Source: Cyclobacteriaceae bacterium
GTDB taxonomy: Bacteria; Bacteroidota; Bacteroidia; Cytophagales; Cyclobacteriaceae
Length of the DNA: 64,000 nucleotides
Direction of reading: 5' to 3'
Assembly: GCA_028278225.1 (NCBI GenBank)
Contig: JANQEU010000089.1
Coordinates: forward strand, 1-64,000
Made by a program: the position numbers and the translations under genes. Positions 56,696 through 64,000 of the stretch are shown one piece after another (the first letter of the stretch is position 1; the number at the start of each line of letters is the position of its first letter). A model generated the notes under the pieces. The model searched no databases and had not been told where the DNA came from. It was given only the letters and a program-made list of their open reading frames with translations.

Positions 56696-58897
56696 TTATT
56701 TTCTTTTCACTTTATATCTAAATCCGGCATAAACCATCGTCCCAGTGACAGGACCCCATATCATGGATGCGTCAAAATTTGTTCCGAATGGATTTTCAGG
56801 ATCAACAATCGGGTTCTTTTGCCTGAAGTTTAACAGGTTTTCCGACCCCAAATAAATATTACCCCAGCGAAAACCACGGCTTATCTGGCCATTTAACAGA
56901 AAATATGAAGGCGTCTCGGTGTCGAATGTCACATCCGTAATTGGATGATTTGACATATCCGGAAACCTGCCTTTACCTCTCCACTGCAACGTACCATCTA
57001 TTTTCCATTTTTCATATTTTGTGGCGTAAGCCGTGTTAATGAAAAACCTGTTCTTCGGAATAAACGGAGGTCGCCTCAATACGCCACTATAAGTTGTTTT
57101 TACATCATAATACTTGTATGCCACTCTTGTCGATAATTTTTCCGAAAGCTTGAAATTCAACTGGGTCTGGTAATTGTGGGCATATGATCTGCCGCGTAAA
57201 TTGTAGAGAAACACCTCCGTAAAAGATGCATCCATATCCGCGATAAGTTGATTCTCAAAATAAGTATGGAAATAGTCAATGGCAACTTCGACCGGGGTGT
57301 TAAACAGGGCTATCTCTGAAGTAACACTGGCCCCGCTATTCCAGGAAACTTCCGGCTTTATTTCTTCAGTAATGGATATGTTTCTGGACGAAAACAGCAT
57401 TGGCAGGTTATCCATCAATACATTCGGTGTACGGTAACCCCTTCCTGCCGATGCTCTCCAGACGGTGTTTTTGCCGCTTTGATATCTCAAATGCAGCCGC
57501 GGTGTCCAATAACTTCCGTACAGGTTGTGATGGTCGTACCTGAGTCCGGCAACCATCGTAAAATTATCATTTGGCAGGTAAGAGTATTCAAAATAACCAC
57601 CAGGTACGATTTCCTGCCGATTCAAATTAAGACTGGAATAAGACTCCTTGAAATCATCATAAAGCACACTGAACCCTGTTTTATACTGATGAAATGAATT
57701 ACCAATGATGTTTTGATTAATGGCGTTGAAATATAGCGTGGTTTCTTTGCCATCGTAGGGTTCTCTCCCAAAACCACCATCCATGTCCTGGAAAGAAGCC
57801 GAATACAGAAATCCCCAGCCTTTGTACGGTTTGTCCAGAAACAGAATTCCGGTTTTTCCGTAGGCTTCTATTCTGGTAGTATTGTTAACAAAGCCATATT
57901 CCGGAGAGGTTTTGTGGTCATCTCCAAAGTCAAAACCGGTTTGTCCGCCGGCTTTTTCGTCTCTCATCACATTCAGTCCAAACTGGCCGACAATGCGCTC
58001 TCCGTTGTATTTAAACCGTTTTAATACGTTGATCTGCCTGGATTTTGGCCTATCCATAAAGCCGTCGTCATTTTGGTCAATTTCGCTGCCGAAATAGTCG
58101 GCATGTGCCAATATACCCGTACTCCATTTTTCGTTCAGATCGCGCGCCCGATTCCCGTTTAATTCAAATCGTCCAAACGAGTTTATATAGCTATTAAGGT
58201 AGAGTTTTTCGCTGTTCTCGGGTTTCTTGAATTCCAGGTTGATTTGTCCTGTCATGGATTCATATCCGTTAACAACAGTGCCGGCACCCTTTCCTACATC
58301 GATCGACTGGATCCATGTACCCGGAACAAACCCCAACCCATATCGGTTGGTCAGTCCTCTGACATGCGGGATGTTTTCACGGTTGATCTGAACATATTTT
58401 CCATCAAGACCCAGCATCCGGATCATTTTGGCTCCGGAAACAGCATCTGTGAGTGAAACATCGACGGATGCATTGGTTTCAAAACTTTCAGAAAGATTGC
58501 AACAGGCAGCCTTCAGAAGTTCTTTTTCCGTGATGATTTCCAGGTTTTTCGACTCCATGTTATCAAAAAATGTACTTCCCGAAGAAACCACAACCTCCCC
58601 TAACTCTTCGGCAGATTCGTTGATCATGATATGCATCATCTTTCCCGTTTCGGCCTCCACCGTGTCCGTGTCAAAACCAACGAAACTTACGATCAACCGG
58701 TCTCCATTGGAGGCTGAAATCTCAAATCTTCCATCTACATCTGTGATCGTTCCTTTATCCGTTCCCAGGACCTGCACCGTAGCCCCTACCAGTGGTTCGT
58801 GCTTTGAGGTAGCCACCATTCCCAGGATTGCTTCCTGAGCCATGAGGCTCCATTGATTAATGGTGATTATTAGAAATATTAAAAAATGTTTTTTCAT
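56696..58897 (-). CDS. TonB-dependent receptor of the copper gene cluster
   Basis: The 733-residue receptor has a signal (MKKHFLIFLIITINQWSLMA) and a CarboxypepD-like domain (HEPLVGATVQVLGTDKGTIT). The plug contains ELLKAACCNLSESFETNASV and TDAVSGAKMIRMLGLDGKYV. The barrel ends GTMVYAGFRYKVKRK. The ACCN motif recurs in receptors encoded with copper or other heavy-metal genes. It forms one operon with the HMA protein and copA. Transport of copper or a copper chelate is likely but not shown. Confidence 0.9.
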   Translation of the reverse strand: MKKHFLIFLIITINQWSLMAQEAILGMVATSKHEPLVGATVQVLGTDKGTITDVDGRFEISASNGDRLIVSFVGFDTDTVEAETGKMMHIMINESAEELGEVVVSSGSTFFDNMESKNLEIITEKELLKAACCNLSESFETNASVDVSLTDAVSGAKMIRMLGLDGKYVQINRENIPHVRGLTNRYGLGFVPGTWIQSIDVGKGAGTVVNGYESMTGQINLEFKKPENSEKLYLNSYINSFGRFELNGNRARDLNEKWSTGILAHADYFGSEIDQNDDGFMDRPKSRQINVLKRFKYNGERIVGQFGLNVMRDEKAGGQTGFDFGDDHKTSPEYGFVNNTTRIEAYGKTGILFLDKPYKGWGFLYSASFQDMDGGFGREPYDGKETTLYFNAINQNIIGNSFHQYKTGFSVLYDDFKESYSSLNLNRQEIVPGGYFEYSYLPNDNFTMVAGLRYDHHNLYGSYWTPRLHLRYQSGKNTVWRASAGRGYRTPNVLMDNLPMLFSSRNISITEEIKPEVSWNSGASVTSEIALFNTPVEVAIDYFHTYFENQLIADMDASFTEVFLYNLRGRSYAHNYQTQLNFKLSEKLSTRVAYKYYDVKTTYSGVLRRPPFIPKNRFFINTAYATKYEKWKIDGTLQWRGKGRFPDMSNHPITDVTFDTETPSYFLLNGQISRGFRWGNIYLGSENLLNFRQKNPIVDPENPFGTNFDASMIWGPVTGTMVYAGFRYKVKRK

Positions 58898-58974
58898 CGT
58901 TTTAGCATTTAGAATAAGTGAAATGAATTGATCTTCAATGAGAAGATCGATACGAGATTTCGACTATTGAAATG

Positions 58975-59367
58975 CTAGAGAAGAAATACCTGAATATCGC
59001 TCAGAAGCTCACGATTGAACTTTTTGGGAGGTGGGTTTGCGAATTCAGAAAAAGACTGATTTTTAGTTTTTAAATGGTTTGGGGGAGCTGTTTCCGCCCA
59101 GGGATTGGGCGTGGGCAGAAAGGTGTAATGTATCTTGTTTTTAAGGTCGGTATCGAAATCCAGATAATAGCTGGCGTGATCGACTGAACAGCATTTTACA
59201 TCCAGCGATTCACTTGCTGTATCCATTTCTCCACAGCATTCCTCAAAGTCAAAAAGTGTGGTTTCACTTACACCAAACAGGTGGCAGGTGTGTGTAAATA
59301 CTTCTACTCCGATATTTCCCAGCAACAGGGAAACAGATAAATAATATGTAAATGCCTTGATCAGCAC
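58975..59367 (-). CDS. HYC_CC_PP family small exported protein
   Basis: The 130-residue protein starts at a GTG. It has a signal-like N-terminus (AFTYYLSVSLLLGNIGVEVF), the HTC motif (HTCHLFG), two CC pairs (EECCGEMD and VKCCSVDH) and paired prolines (TAPPNH, NPPPKKF). This is the pattern that names the HYC_CC_PP family in Bacteroidota, which is found beside TonB receptors and copper genes. It probably binds a metal in the periplasm. Confidence 0.8.
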   Translation of the reverse strand: MLIKAFTYYLSVSLLLGNIGVEVFTHTCHLFGVSETTLFDFEECCGEMDTASESLDVKCCSVDHASYYLDFDTDLKNKIHYTFLPTPNPWAETAPPNHLKTKNQSFSEFANPPPKKFNRELLSDIQVFLL

Positions 59368-59385
59368 ACTTAGGATAACGAAAAT

Positions 59386-59580
59386 TTAAACCGTAGGTTT
59401 ATTTCTAAAGGTCCGAAAGACCAGAACTATCACCACAATAGCAAACACCGTAACGATCTTCCACTTGGTATCATCGGACCATTCGGTTGACTCAACTGAT
59501 TCAGCCATTTCCTCCTGGGCCAACAGGACCAAAGAAGTGGTCATGGTCAGTAAGAATGCAACTATTTTCTTCATAGTCAT
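59386..59580 (-). CDS. Small single-helix membrane protein
   Basis: The 64-residue protein has a signal (IVAFLLTMTTSLVLLAQ), a short acidic mature part (EEMAESVESTEWSDD) and one C-terminal helix (WKIVTVFAIVVIVLVFRTFR). I do not recognise it. It is the first gene of the minus-strand copper set and is divergent from the gene at 59718. Confidence 0.65.
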   Translation of the reverse strand: MTMKKIVAFLLTMTTSLVLLAQEEMAESVESTEWSDDTKWKIVTVFAIVVIVLVFRTFRNKPTV

Positions 59581-59717
59581 GAAATATCTGGCACGAAGTT
59601 AATCAATACTTTAGACCGCAGCAATTGCCATGATAGCAGCTGATTAATAAGAATTAACATATTAACCGGTGATAAATATCAGTTAGCAACAGCCCCTGCA
59701 ACGCTATCATTGCGAAT

Positions 59718-60086
59718 ATGAGGGGGATGTTTTCTTCCATATTGCTGCTTTGTTTTGCGGTACATCTGTTTTATTCTTCTGGGTTCCTGCTGGATTACTA
59801 CATCAATATGGATGTGTACCAGGCAAATTGCGAAAACCGGGACAGACCTGAACTAAATTGTGAAGGAAAATGCATCCTGGCCCAGAAAATTGCAGCAGCC
59901 CAGCAACAGGAAGGCACAGATGATACCTTCAATCCCATTCCGGTGAATTTCGAATTTTATTTTTCGGCTCATGAAGTTACACTGAATGAGCCCGTAACTT
60001 ATGAAGTAATCCACCGATCGGTTTGGTCGAATGTTTATACGCATGACCATTTCCATCAGCTTTTGAAGCCACCCATTCAAGGTTAG
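59718..60086 (+). CDS. Small Cys/His-containing membrane protein of the copper cluster
   Basis: The 122-residue protein has one N-terminal hydrophobic segment (MFSSILLLCFAVHLFYSSGF) and then NCENRDRPELNCEGKCILAQ with three cysteines. It ends YTHDHFHQLLKPPIQG, rich in His. The Cys-plus-His composition and the PP ending resemble other small proteins in Bacteroidota copper clusters. It may deliver or sequester copper. It begins the plus-strand operon with a lipoprotein and an OprC-like receptor. Confidence 0.7.
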   Translation: MRGMFSSILLLCFAVHLFYSSGFLLDYYINMDVYQANCENRDRPELNCEGKCILAQKIAAAQQQEGTDDTFNPIPVNFEFYFSAHEVTLNEPVTYEVIHRSVWSNVYTHDHFHQLLKPPIQG

Positions 60087-60118
60087 AAAACCATTCGATT
60101 TTCTAAACTTCTAACCTT
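60079..60118 (+). promoter_or_regulatory. Overlapping alternative hairpins after the small copper protein gene
   Basis: AAGGTTAGAA (60079-60088) can pair perfectly with TTCTAACCTT (60109-60118). The overlapping TTAGAAAA (60083-60090) can instead pair perfectly with TTTTCTAA (60099-60106). The element covers the stop codon of one gene and lies 17 bases before the start of the next. It could be an attenuator or an RNA stability element. Confidence 0.4.
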
Positions 60119-60134
60119 AAATAACCTTTTTGTA

Positions 60135-60917
60135 ATGAATAAAATCAGACTGGGCGTTATCGCCATGATAATGCTGATTGTTTCGTGCTCGGACGATAAA
60201 GATCCTGTTCCGAAGTTTGAAACAGAATTAAGTGAAATAACAACTTTTTCCGGTGGTGGGATCACCGTCACATTGTATGCTTCAGAATCATTCTTTGTTG
60301 GTTTTAATAAGATCACTGCCAAAATCGCCGATGATAATGATAATCTGCTGAATGGGAATATATCTGTTACGCCGATGATGGATATGATGGAAATGGATCA
60401 TTCGGCGCCGCTGGAATTGCCGGAGGGAAATACTTTTTCTGATGGAAAATTTGAATTCAATACGGTTTTTGTGATGCCTTCCGGAGAAATGGGTAGCTGG
60501 ACCCTGAATTTTGATGTGAATGATACAAAGATCGAGGTGCCGGTTACCGTCTCACAACCAGAGTATGCGCGCATGGTATCCTTCGTAAGCGCAATGGATG
60601 AAACTACAAAATACTTTGTAAGTCTCGTGGAGCCGGGTGCTCCTCAGGTAGGTCAGAATGACATGGAACTGGCCATTTTCGAAAAGGAGAGTATGATGGC
60701 ATGGCCGCCTGTGACCGACCTTGAAATAGAAATGGAACCATGGATGGTTTCAATGGATCACGGTTCCCCCAATAATGTTTCACCGGTTCACGACAGTGGC
60801 GGGCATTACCTGGGTACGGTAAACTTCACAATGACGGGAGACTGGCAGATCCGGCTGGTCATAAAACAGGGGGGGATGGTTTGCGGAGAGCCGTATTTTG
60901 ATTTGTTTTTTCAATAG
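60135..60917 (+). CDS. Met/His-rich lipoprotein with YtkA/FixH-like domains
   Basis: The 260-residue protein has a lipoprotein signal (LGVIAMIMLIVSCSDDKD). The body looks like two similar beta domains: ITVTLYASESFFVGFNKITA, then SVTPMMDMMEMDHSAPLELP, and later LEIEMEPWMVSMDHGSPNNV and GDWQIRLVIKQGGMVCGEPY. The Met and His clusters are typical of copper binding at the cell surface or in the periplasm. It precedes an OprC-like receptor by 19 bases. Confidence 0.75.
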   Translation: MNKIRLGVIAMIMLIVSCSDDKDPVPKFETELSEITTFSGGGITVTLYASESFFVGFNKITAKIADDNDNLLNGNISVTPMMDMMEMDHSAPLELPEGNTFSDGKFEFNTVFVMPSGEMGSWTLNFDVNDTKIEVPVTVSQPEYARMVSFVSAMDETTKYFVSLVEPGAPQVGQNDMELAIFEKESMMAWPPVTDLEIEMEPWMVSMDHGSPNNVSPVHDSGGHYLGTVNFTMTGDWQIRLVIKQGGMVCGEPYFDLFFQ

Positions 60918-60936
60918 TTGATTAAAGTTCGATTTC

Positions 60937-62985
60937 ATGTTGAGATCCGGGTTTCTTCTGTTGTCTGTGACGGTCATTTGTATCAGTGTCCTCGCTCAGG
61001 ATGATAAAACGGCATATTTGGCGTGGCTGGACTCCATTGAAAGGGAGAACTATATCGCCGATGAGATAATACTTGATGATCTGTTGATAAAAGAAGAGTT
61101 GAGTGATGAGCAGGTTGTTTTTGACCGGTTCAAAAAGCACAGCTTAATTAATACGGATCAGTTCATGCATTGTCTGCCGGGAGTATCCATGATGCGCAGG
61201 GGCAATTTTGCCAATGAGCCCATGTTACGGGGTCTTACTTCCGATCGATATATTGCTACCGTCGATGGGATGAGGATCTTCGGCGCATGTACAGACAAGA
61301 TGGACCCGGTTTCTTCCTATGTGGAGCCCATAAACCTGAAAAGCCTGGATATCTCACTGGGGGCAGATGGTAACCTGATGGGATCAACTACCGGGGGAGG
61401 GATCAATTTTAATTTAAGAAAGCCGGTATTCAATGGAAATAAAAAAATTACTACTTCGTTCAAGACCAACTATGGGTCGGCGTCCGGCAGTTTCAATCAG
61501 GCCCTGGATGTAAATATTTCACATGGAAAAATTGCATTGAGACTCAGCGGGGTTTATAGAAAAGCACATAACTACCACGACGGAAACGGAAAAGAAGTTA
61601 AATATTCACAATATTTAAAAAACAATTATGCTGGCTCACTGAGGTACATGCCAAAAGAAGGCCATCTCCTCTCTTTTGATTTTTTGGGTGATGATGCAAA
61701 AGATGTTGGATATCCGGCTCTTCCAATGGATGTGGCTTACGCCCGGGCAAAACTTTTCGGCCTGACCTATATGCTACCTGCTATTGTCTTTGTAAAAAAT
61801 GCGGAGATAAAGATCTATCATAATTTTATCCATCATGCCATGGACGATACGCAGCGTGATTCTGTTGCCATGCATATGGATATGCCTGGTGAAACGAGAA
61901 CTTCCGGCGGATATTTAGAGGGTGAGATCTTTCACACCTCAAGGGGGAGCCTCCGTGTGAAAACCGATTACTTCAGAACTTTCGCTTCGGCAGAAATGCT
62001 GATGTATCCAAATAATCCCGAGCAGTTGCCTATGTTTATGCTGACATGGCCCGATGTCCACCGACAGGCGGGTGGAGTTGGAGGGAATTTCAAATTTAAT
62101 CCCACTGAAAAGTCCGGTCTGAATATATCGGCGAGGGTGGAGCTTACCAATTCATATATCACCAGCGACTTTGGAGAGCGACAATTGAGTATTTTCAATG
62201 AAAGCGGTAAGAAGAGCAGGCTAAACCTGTTACATAATTACCGGCTGTCTTATTCCATGGGTGAATCGATCAAAAATCAATTTTCCATTGCCTATGGTGA
62301 GCGAACACCGTCCGTGTCAGAGCAATTTGGATATTTCCTTTTCAACCGGCTGGATGGTTATGATTACATAGGAGATCCGGATATTGAAAAGGAGAAAAAT
62401 ATCCATCTTGAAATTTCCCAACATCTGGGTACATCCCGACTTCAGGCGAGCGGATCTATGTTCAGTTATTACTTCAGGGATTATATTATAGGTGTCTACG
62501 ATCCGGAATTGAGTGCAATGACGATTGGAGCCATGGGTGTGAAATGGCACCAAAATACGGAAAGTGCAATAATGGCCGGAACAGAATTGAACTCCACATT
62601 TATGATCAATGCTAAAAGTTATGTGAGTGGAAATTTGACATATGTTTATGGTGAAGATTTTGAGGGGGATCCATTACCGCAAATACCACCATTGAAGGTC
62701 AGTGTGGCTTTTGATCAGGAGGTACTGGGATTCACCGTTCATCCGGAATTTGAGTGGAGCGGTGATCAAAAAAGAGTCAGTGAAAAGTATAATGAACGAC
62801 CCACCGGGTCTTATTACCTTCTCAGTGTTCGGTTCTCCAATGAATGGCAGGCCGGGGAGGGTAGTTGGAAAATTGCGGCCGGAGTTGATAATTTGATGGA
62901 TAGGGCCTATCGGGAACATTTTGATATCGGCAATATCCTAAGGCCGGGTCGTAATTTTTACTTTCAGGTAAGCGGAAGGTTCTGA
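60937..62985 (+). CDS. OprC/NosA-like TonB-dependent copper receptor
   Basis: The 682-residue receptor has a signal (GFLLLSVTVICISVLAQ). The plug reads HCLPGVSMMRRGNFANEPML, RGLTSDRYIATVDGMRIFGA and CTDKMDPVSSYVEPINLKSL. The CTDKMDP motif corresponds to the CPNRMDPPTxY signature of OprC/NosA copper receptors. Met- and His-rich barrel loops (MHMDMPGETR, MLMYPNNPEQLPMFM) support copper as ligand. The barrel ends NFYFQVSGRF. It lacks a CarboxypepD domain, unlike the other receptors here. Confidence 0.88.
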   Translation: MLRSGFLLLSVTVICISVLAQDDKTAYLAWLDSIERENYIADEIILDDLLIKEELSDEQVVFDRFKKHSLINTDQFMHCLPGVSMMRRGNFANEPMLRGLTSDRYIATVDGMRIFGACTDKMDPVSSYVEPINLKSLDISLGADGNLMGSTTGGGINFNLRKPVFNGNKKITTSFKTNYGSASGSFNQALDVNISHGKIALRLSGVYRKAHNYHDGNGKEVKYSQYLKNNYAGSLRYMPKEGHLLSFDFLGDDAKDVGYPALPMDVAYARAKLFGLTYMLPAIVFVKNAEIKIYHNFIHHAMDDTQRDSVAMHMDMPGETRTSGGYLEGEIFHTSRGSLRVKTDYFRTFASAEMLMYPNNPEQLPMFMLTWPDVHRQAGGVGGNFKFNPTEKSGLNISARVELTNSYITSDFGERQLSIFNESGKKSRLNLLHNYRLSYSMGESIKNQFSIAYGERTPSVSEQFGYFLFNRLDGYDYIGDPDIEKEKNIHLEISQHLGTSRLQASGSMFSYYFRDYIIGVYDPELSAMTIGAMGVKWHQNTESAIMAGTELNSTFMINAKSYVSGNLTYVYGEDFEGDPLPQIPPLKVSVAFDQEVLGFTVHPEFEWSGDQKRVSEKYNERPTGSYYLLSVRFSNEWQAGEGSWKIAAGVDNLMDRAYREHFDIGNILRPGRNFYFQVSGRF

Positions 62986-63000
62986 AAAGATAAGTTCCGA

Positions 63001-63534
63001 CTAAACCTTGCTTTTTTTGGTGCTCAGTTTGGATTTAATAACTGTCAATTCCTGCGGCTTGCATAACCCGGTTTCGTCCATGAAGTACATGATAAAACCG
63101 GTAAAGAAAGGATCATAATCCAACTTTTCAATGTCCTTTAGTTGCGACATTATAATTGCCTTGTCACCGGTCATGTTGGAGCTGAATCCAAGAAAACGGG
63201 GTAGATGATACTCGATGCAAAGCCTCAAAAACCGGATTTCAAAGTTGTCCGATTCTTCGTTGACTGCCTGATTAATTATCTCTGAAAAATCCGAAACGAG
63301 TTGGTATTTTCTAAATGGGTTCCATTCAACCTGTGCGTATAATGCTTTGGAGACAGCCTTGTAAGCATTTACGGTAGCGTCCTCATCATCCAGCTTGTTT
63401 ATAAAATCGTGGAATTCTTTCACCTTTCCTTTGTCCAAAACAGCATTGTGAAAGGTCTTTCGAATAGCAGTTAGGTCTTCACCATTTGCAAAGAAAGAAA
63501 AGAGAACAAACACAATCCCGGAAACACATCTCAT
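63001..63534 (-). CDS. Hypothetical exported protein
   Basis: The 177-residue protein has a signal (MRCVSGIVFVLFSFFANGED). The mature part is helical and acidic: NKLDDEDATVNAYKAVSKAL, YAQVEWNPFRKYQLVSDFSE, NFEIRFLRLCIEYHLPRFLG. The pattern recurs, as far as I recall, in uncharacterised Cytophagales proteins. No function can be given. It is convergent with the OprC-like receptor gene, 15 bases apart. Confidence 0.7.
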   Translation of the reverse strand: MRCVSGIVFVLFSFFANGEDLTAIRKTFHNAVLDKGKVKEFHDFINKLDDEDATVNAYKAVSKALYAQVEWNPFRKYQLVSDFSEIINQAVNEESDNFEIRFLRLCIEYHLPRFLGFSSNMTGDKAIIMSQLKDIEKLDYDPFFTGFIMYFMDETGLCKPQELTVIKSKLSTKKSKV

Positions 63535-63752
63535 ACGTTTGGATCAAACCCTAAAACGCTACCGGTTGTTTCGGGGGAGATGACGCGTGGAAGACCTTTG
63601 CACTGATATTTTGAGTTAATCAATTTGGAATGGTATCTCAAATAAATCCCGAAACCCGTGGACGATAAAATCAAATAAAAGCTGATCAGCCAATTTCATT
63701 TCCGGTAACTCAAAGTTTTTGTATAAATATGCACTGATAAATCAAGATACGA

Positions 63753-64000
63753 ATGAGAAGATACATCTGGATCATTGGACTCCTGTTTGCGTTTCAATCT
63801 ATAGCCCAGACTGAGGTCTCACTACAAAATATGAGTGATTTCAGGTCTCAGGCTGGTAATTGGTTCATTGTTGGGGAAGTGACTATGGATAGAAACATTG
63901 ACATTCATGATAAACCCGAGCCACCCCCAAAAAAGAAAAAAAAGAAAACCGTGGAAAAGCCCGTTCAGGCGGTAACGTATACTGAAGGGACAGGGATATT
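63753..64000 (+). CDS. Start of an exported protein, probably DUF1080/3-keto-disaccharide hydrolase-like
   Basis: The frame opens at an ATG at 63753 and runs off the right edge. It begins with a signal (RRYIWIIGLLFAFQSIAQ), followed by NMSDFRSQAGNWFIVGEVTM, a phrase typical of the first strand of DUF1080 domains, then a Lys-rich stretch (PPPKKKKKKTVEKP). Only about 82 residues are visible. The 218 bases upstream hold no gene. Confidence 0.6.
   Translation, partial: MRRYIWIIGLLFAFQSIAQTEVSLQNMSDFRSQAGNWFIVGEVTMDRNIDIHDKPEPPPKKKKKKTVEKPVQAVTYTEGTGI

Overview
The window is chromosomal DNA of a member of the Bacteroidota, most likely the Cytophagales. The evidence is a SusC/SusD pair, a hybrid two-component regulator with an AraC output, several CarboxypepD-plug TonB receptors, many LxGC/SC lipoproteins, TPR-LuxR and PadR-permease modules, HYC_CC_PP and LRGPP-type small metal proteins, and TAnnTTTG-like promoter boxes. 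I saw no rRNA, tRNA, CRISPR array, phage or intact insertion sequence.

Layout. 1-3663 (-): a giant secreted beta-propeller protein with tandem Ig-like repeats, cut by the left edge. 3784-8496 (-): a membrane-anchored TPR-LuxR regulator, then a PadR regulator with a prefix-domain FtsX permease. 8500-9760: a TonB-receptor remnant and a BrnT/BrnA-like toxin-antitoxin pair. 9893-15364 (+): an ECF sigma factor, its trans-envelope anti-sigma/beta-barrel partner, a Uma2 nuclease-fold protein, and a two-gene operon encoding a beta-barrel protein and an exported WD40-caspase. 15519-17960: a pirin, two exported proteins and a broken zinc-ribbon gene. 17984-27250: a metal-acquisition region with two TonB receptors, a three-repeat acidic lipoprotein, a His-rich protein, an MFS carrier and a CDF-like protein, with a DtxR/MntR-like palindrome between the divergent receptor and carrier. 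27518-33118: a GH29 fucosidase, DUF302, ArsM arsenite methyltransferase, a Tat-exported Gfo/Idh/MocA oxidoreductase and an NlpC/P60 lipoprotein. 33371-50526 (+): a polysaccharide utilisation locus for beta-1,4-galactan, with GDPD, hybrid regulator, surface lipoprotein, SusC, SusD, GH53, polysaccharide deacetylase, SGNH esterase, GH2 and galactokinase. 50528-53599 (-): a dipeptide epimerase, a sialidase-like gene broken by one in-frame TGA, and an ATP-cone/Mrr-type nuclease. 53599-62985: a copper region with CopA, an HMA protein, two TonB receptors, HYC_CC_PP and a Met/His-rich lipoprotein. 63001-64000: a hypothetical protein and the start of a probable DUF1080-like protein.

The most interesting possible system is at 9893-15364. 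The sigma-factor gene and the exported WD40-caspase operon are each preceded by the same bipartite element, CAACCATTT-N9-CTGCGTG, with identical spacing. This suggests that the ECF sigma factor, held by a partner that joins a cytoplasmic anti-sigma tail to a C-terminal beta-barrel, controls itself and an envelope caspase. The sigma gene also reads in frame about 36 codons upstream of its first ATG without any canonical start. Other points of note are acetyl-removing enzymes inside a galactan locus, a 23-residue hydrophobic ORF just before susC, and paired operator-like repeats upstream of the PadR operon and next to the TPR-LuxR gene.
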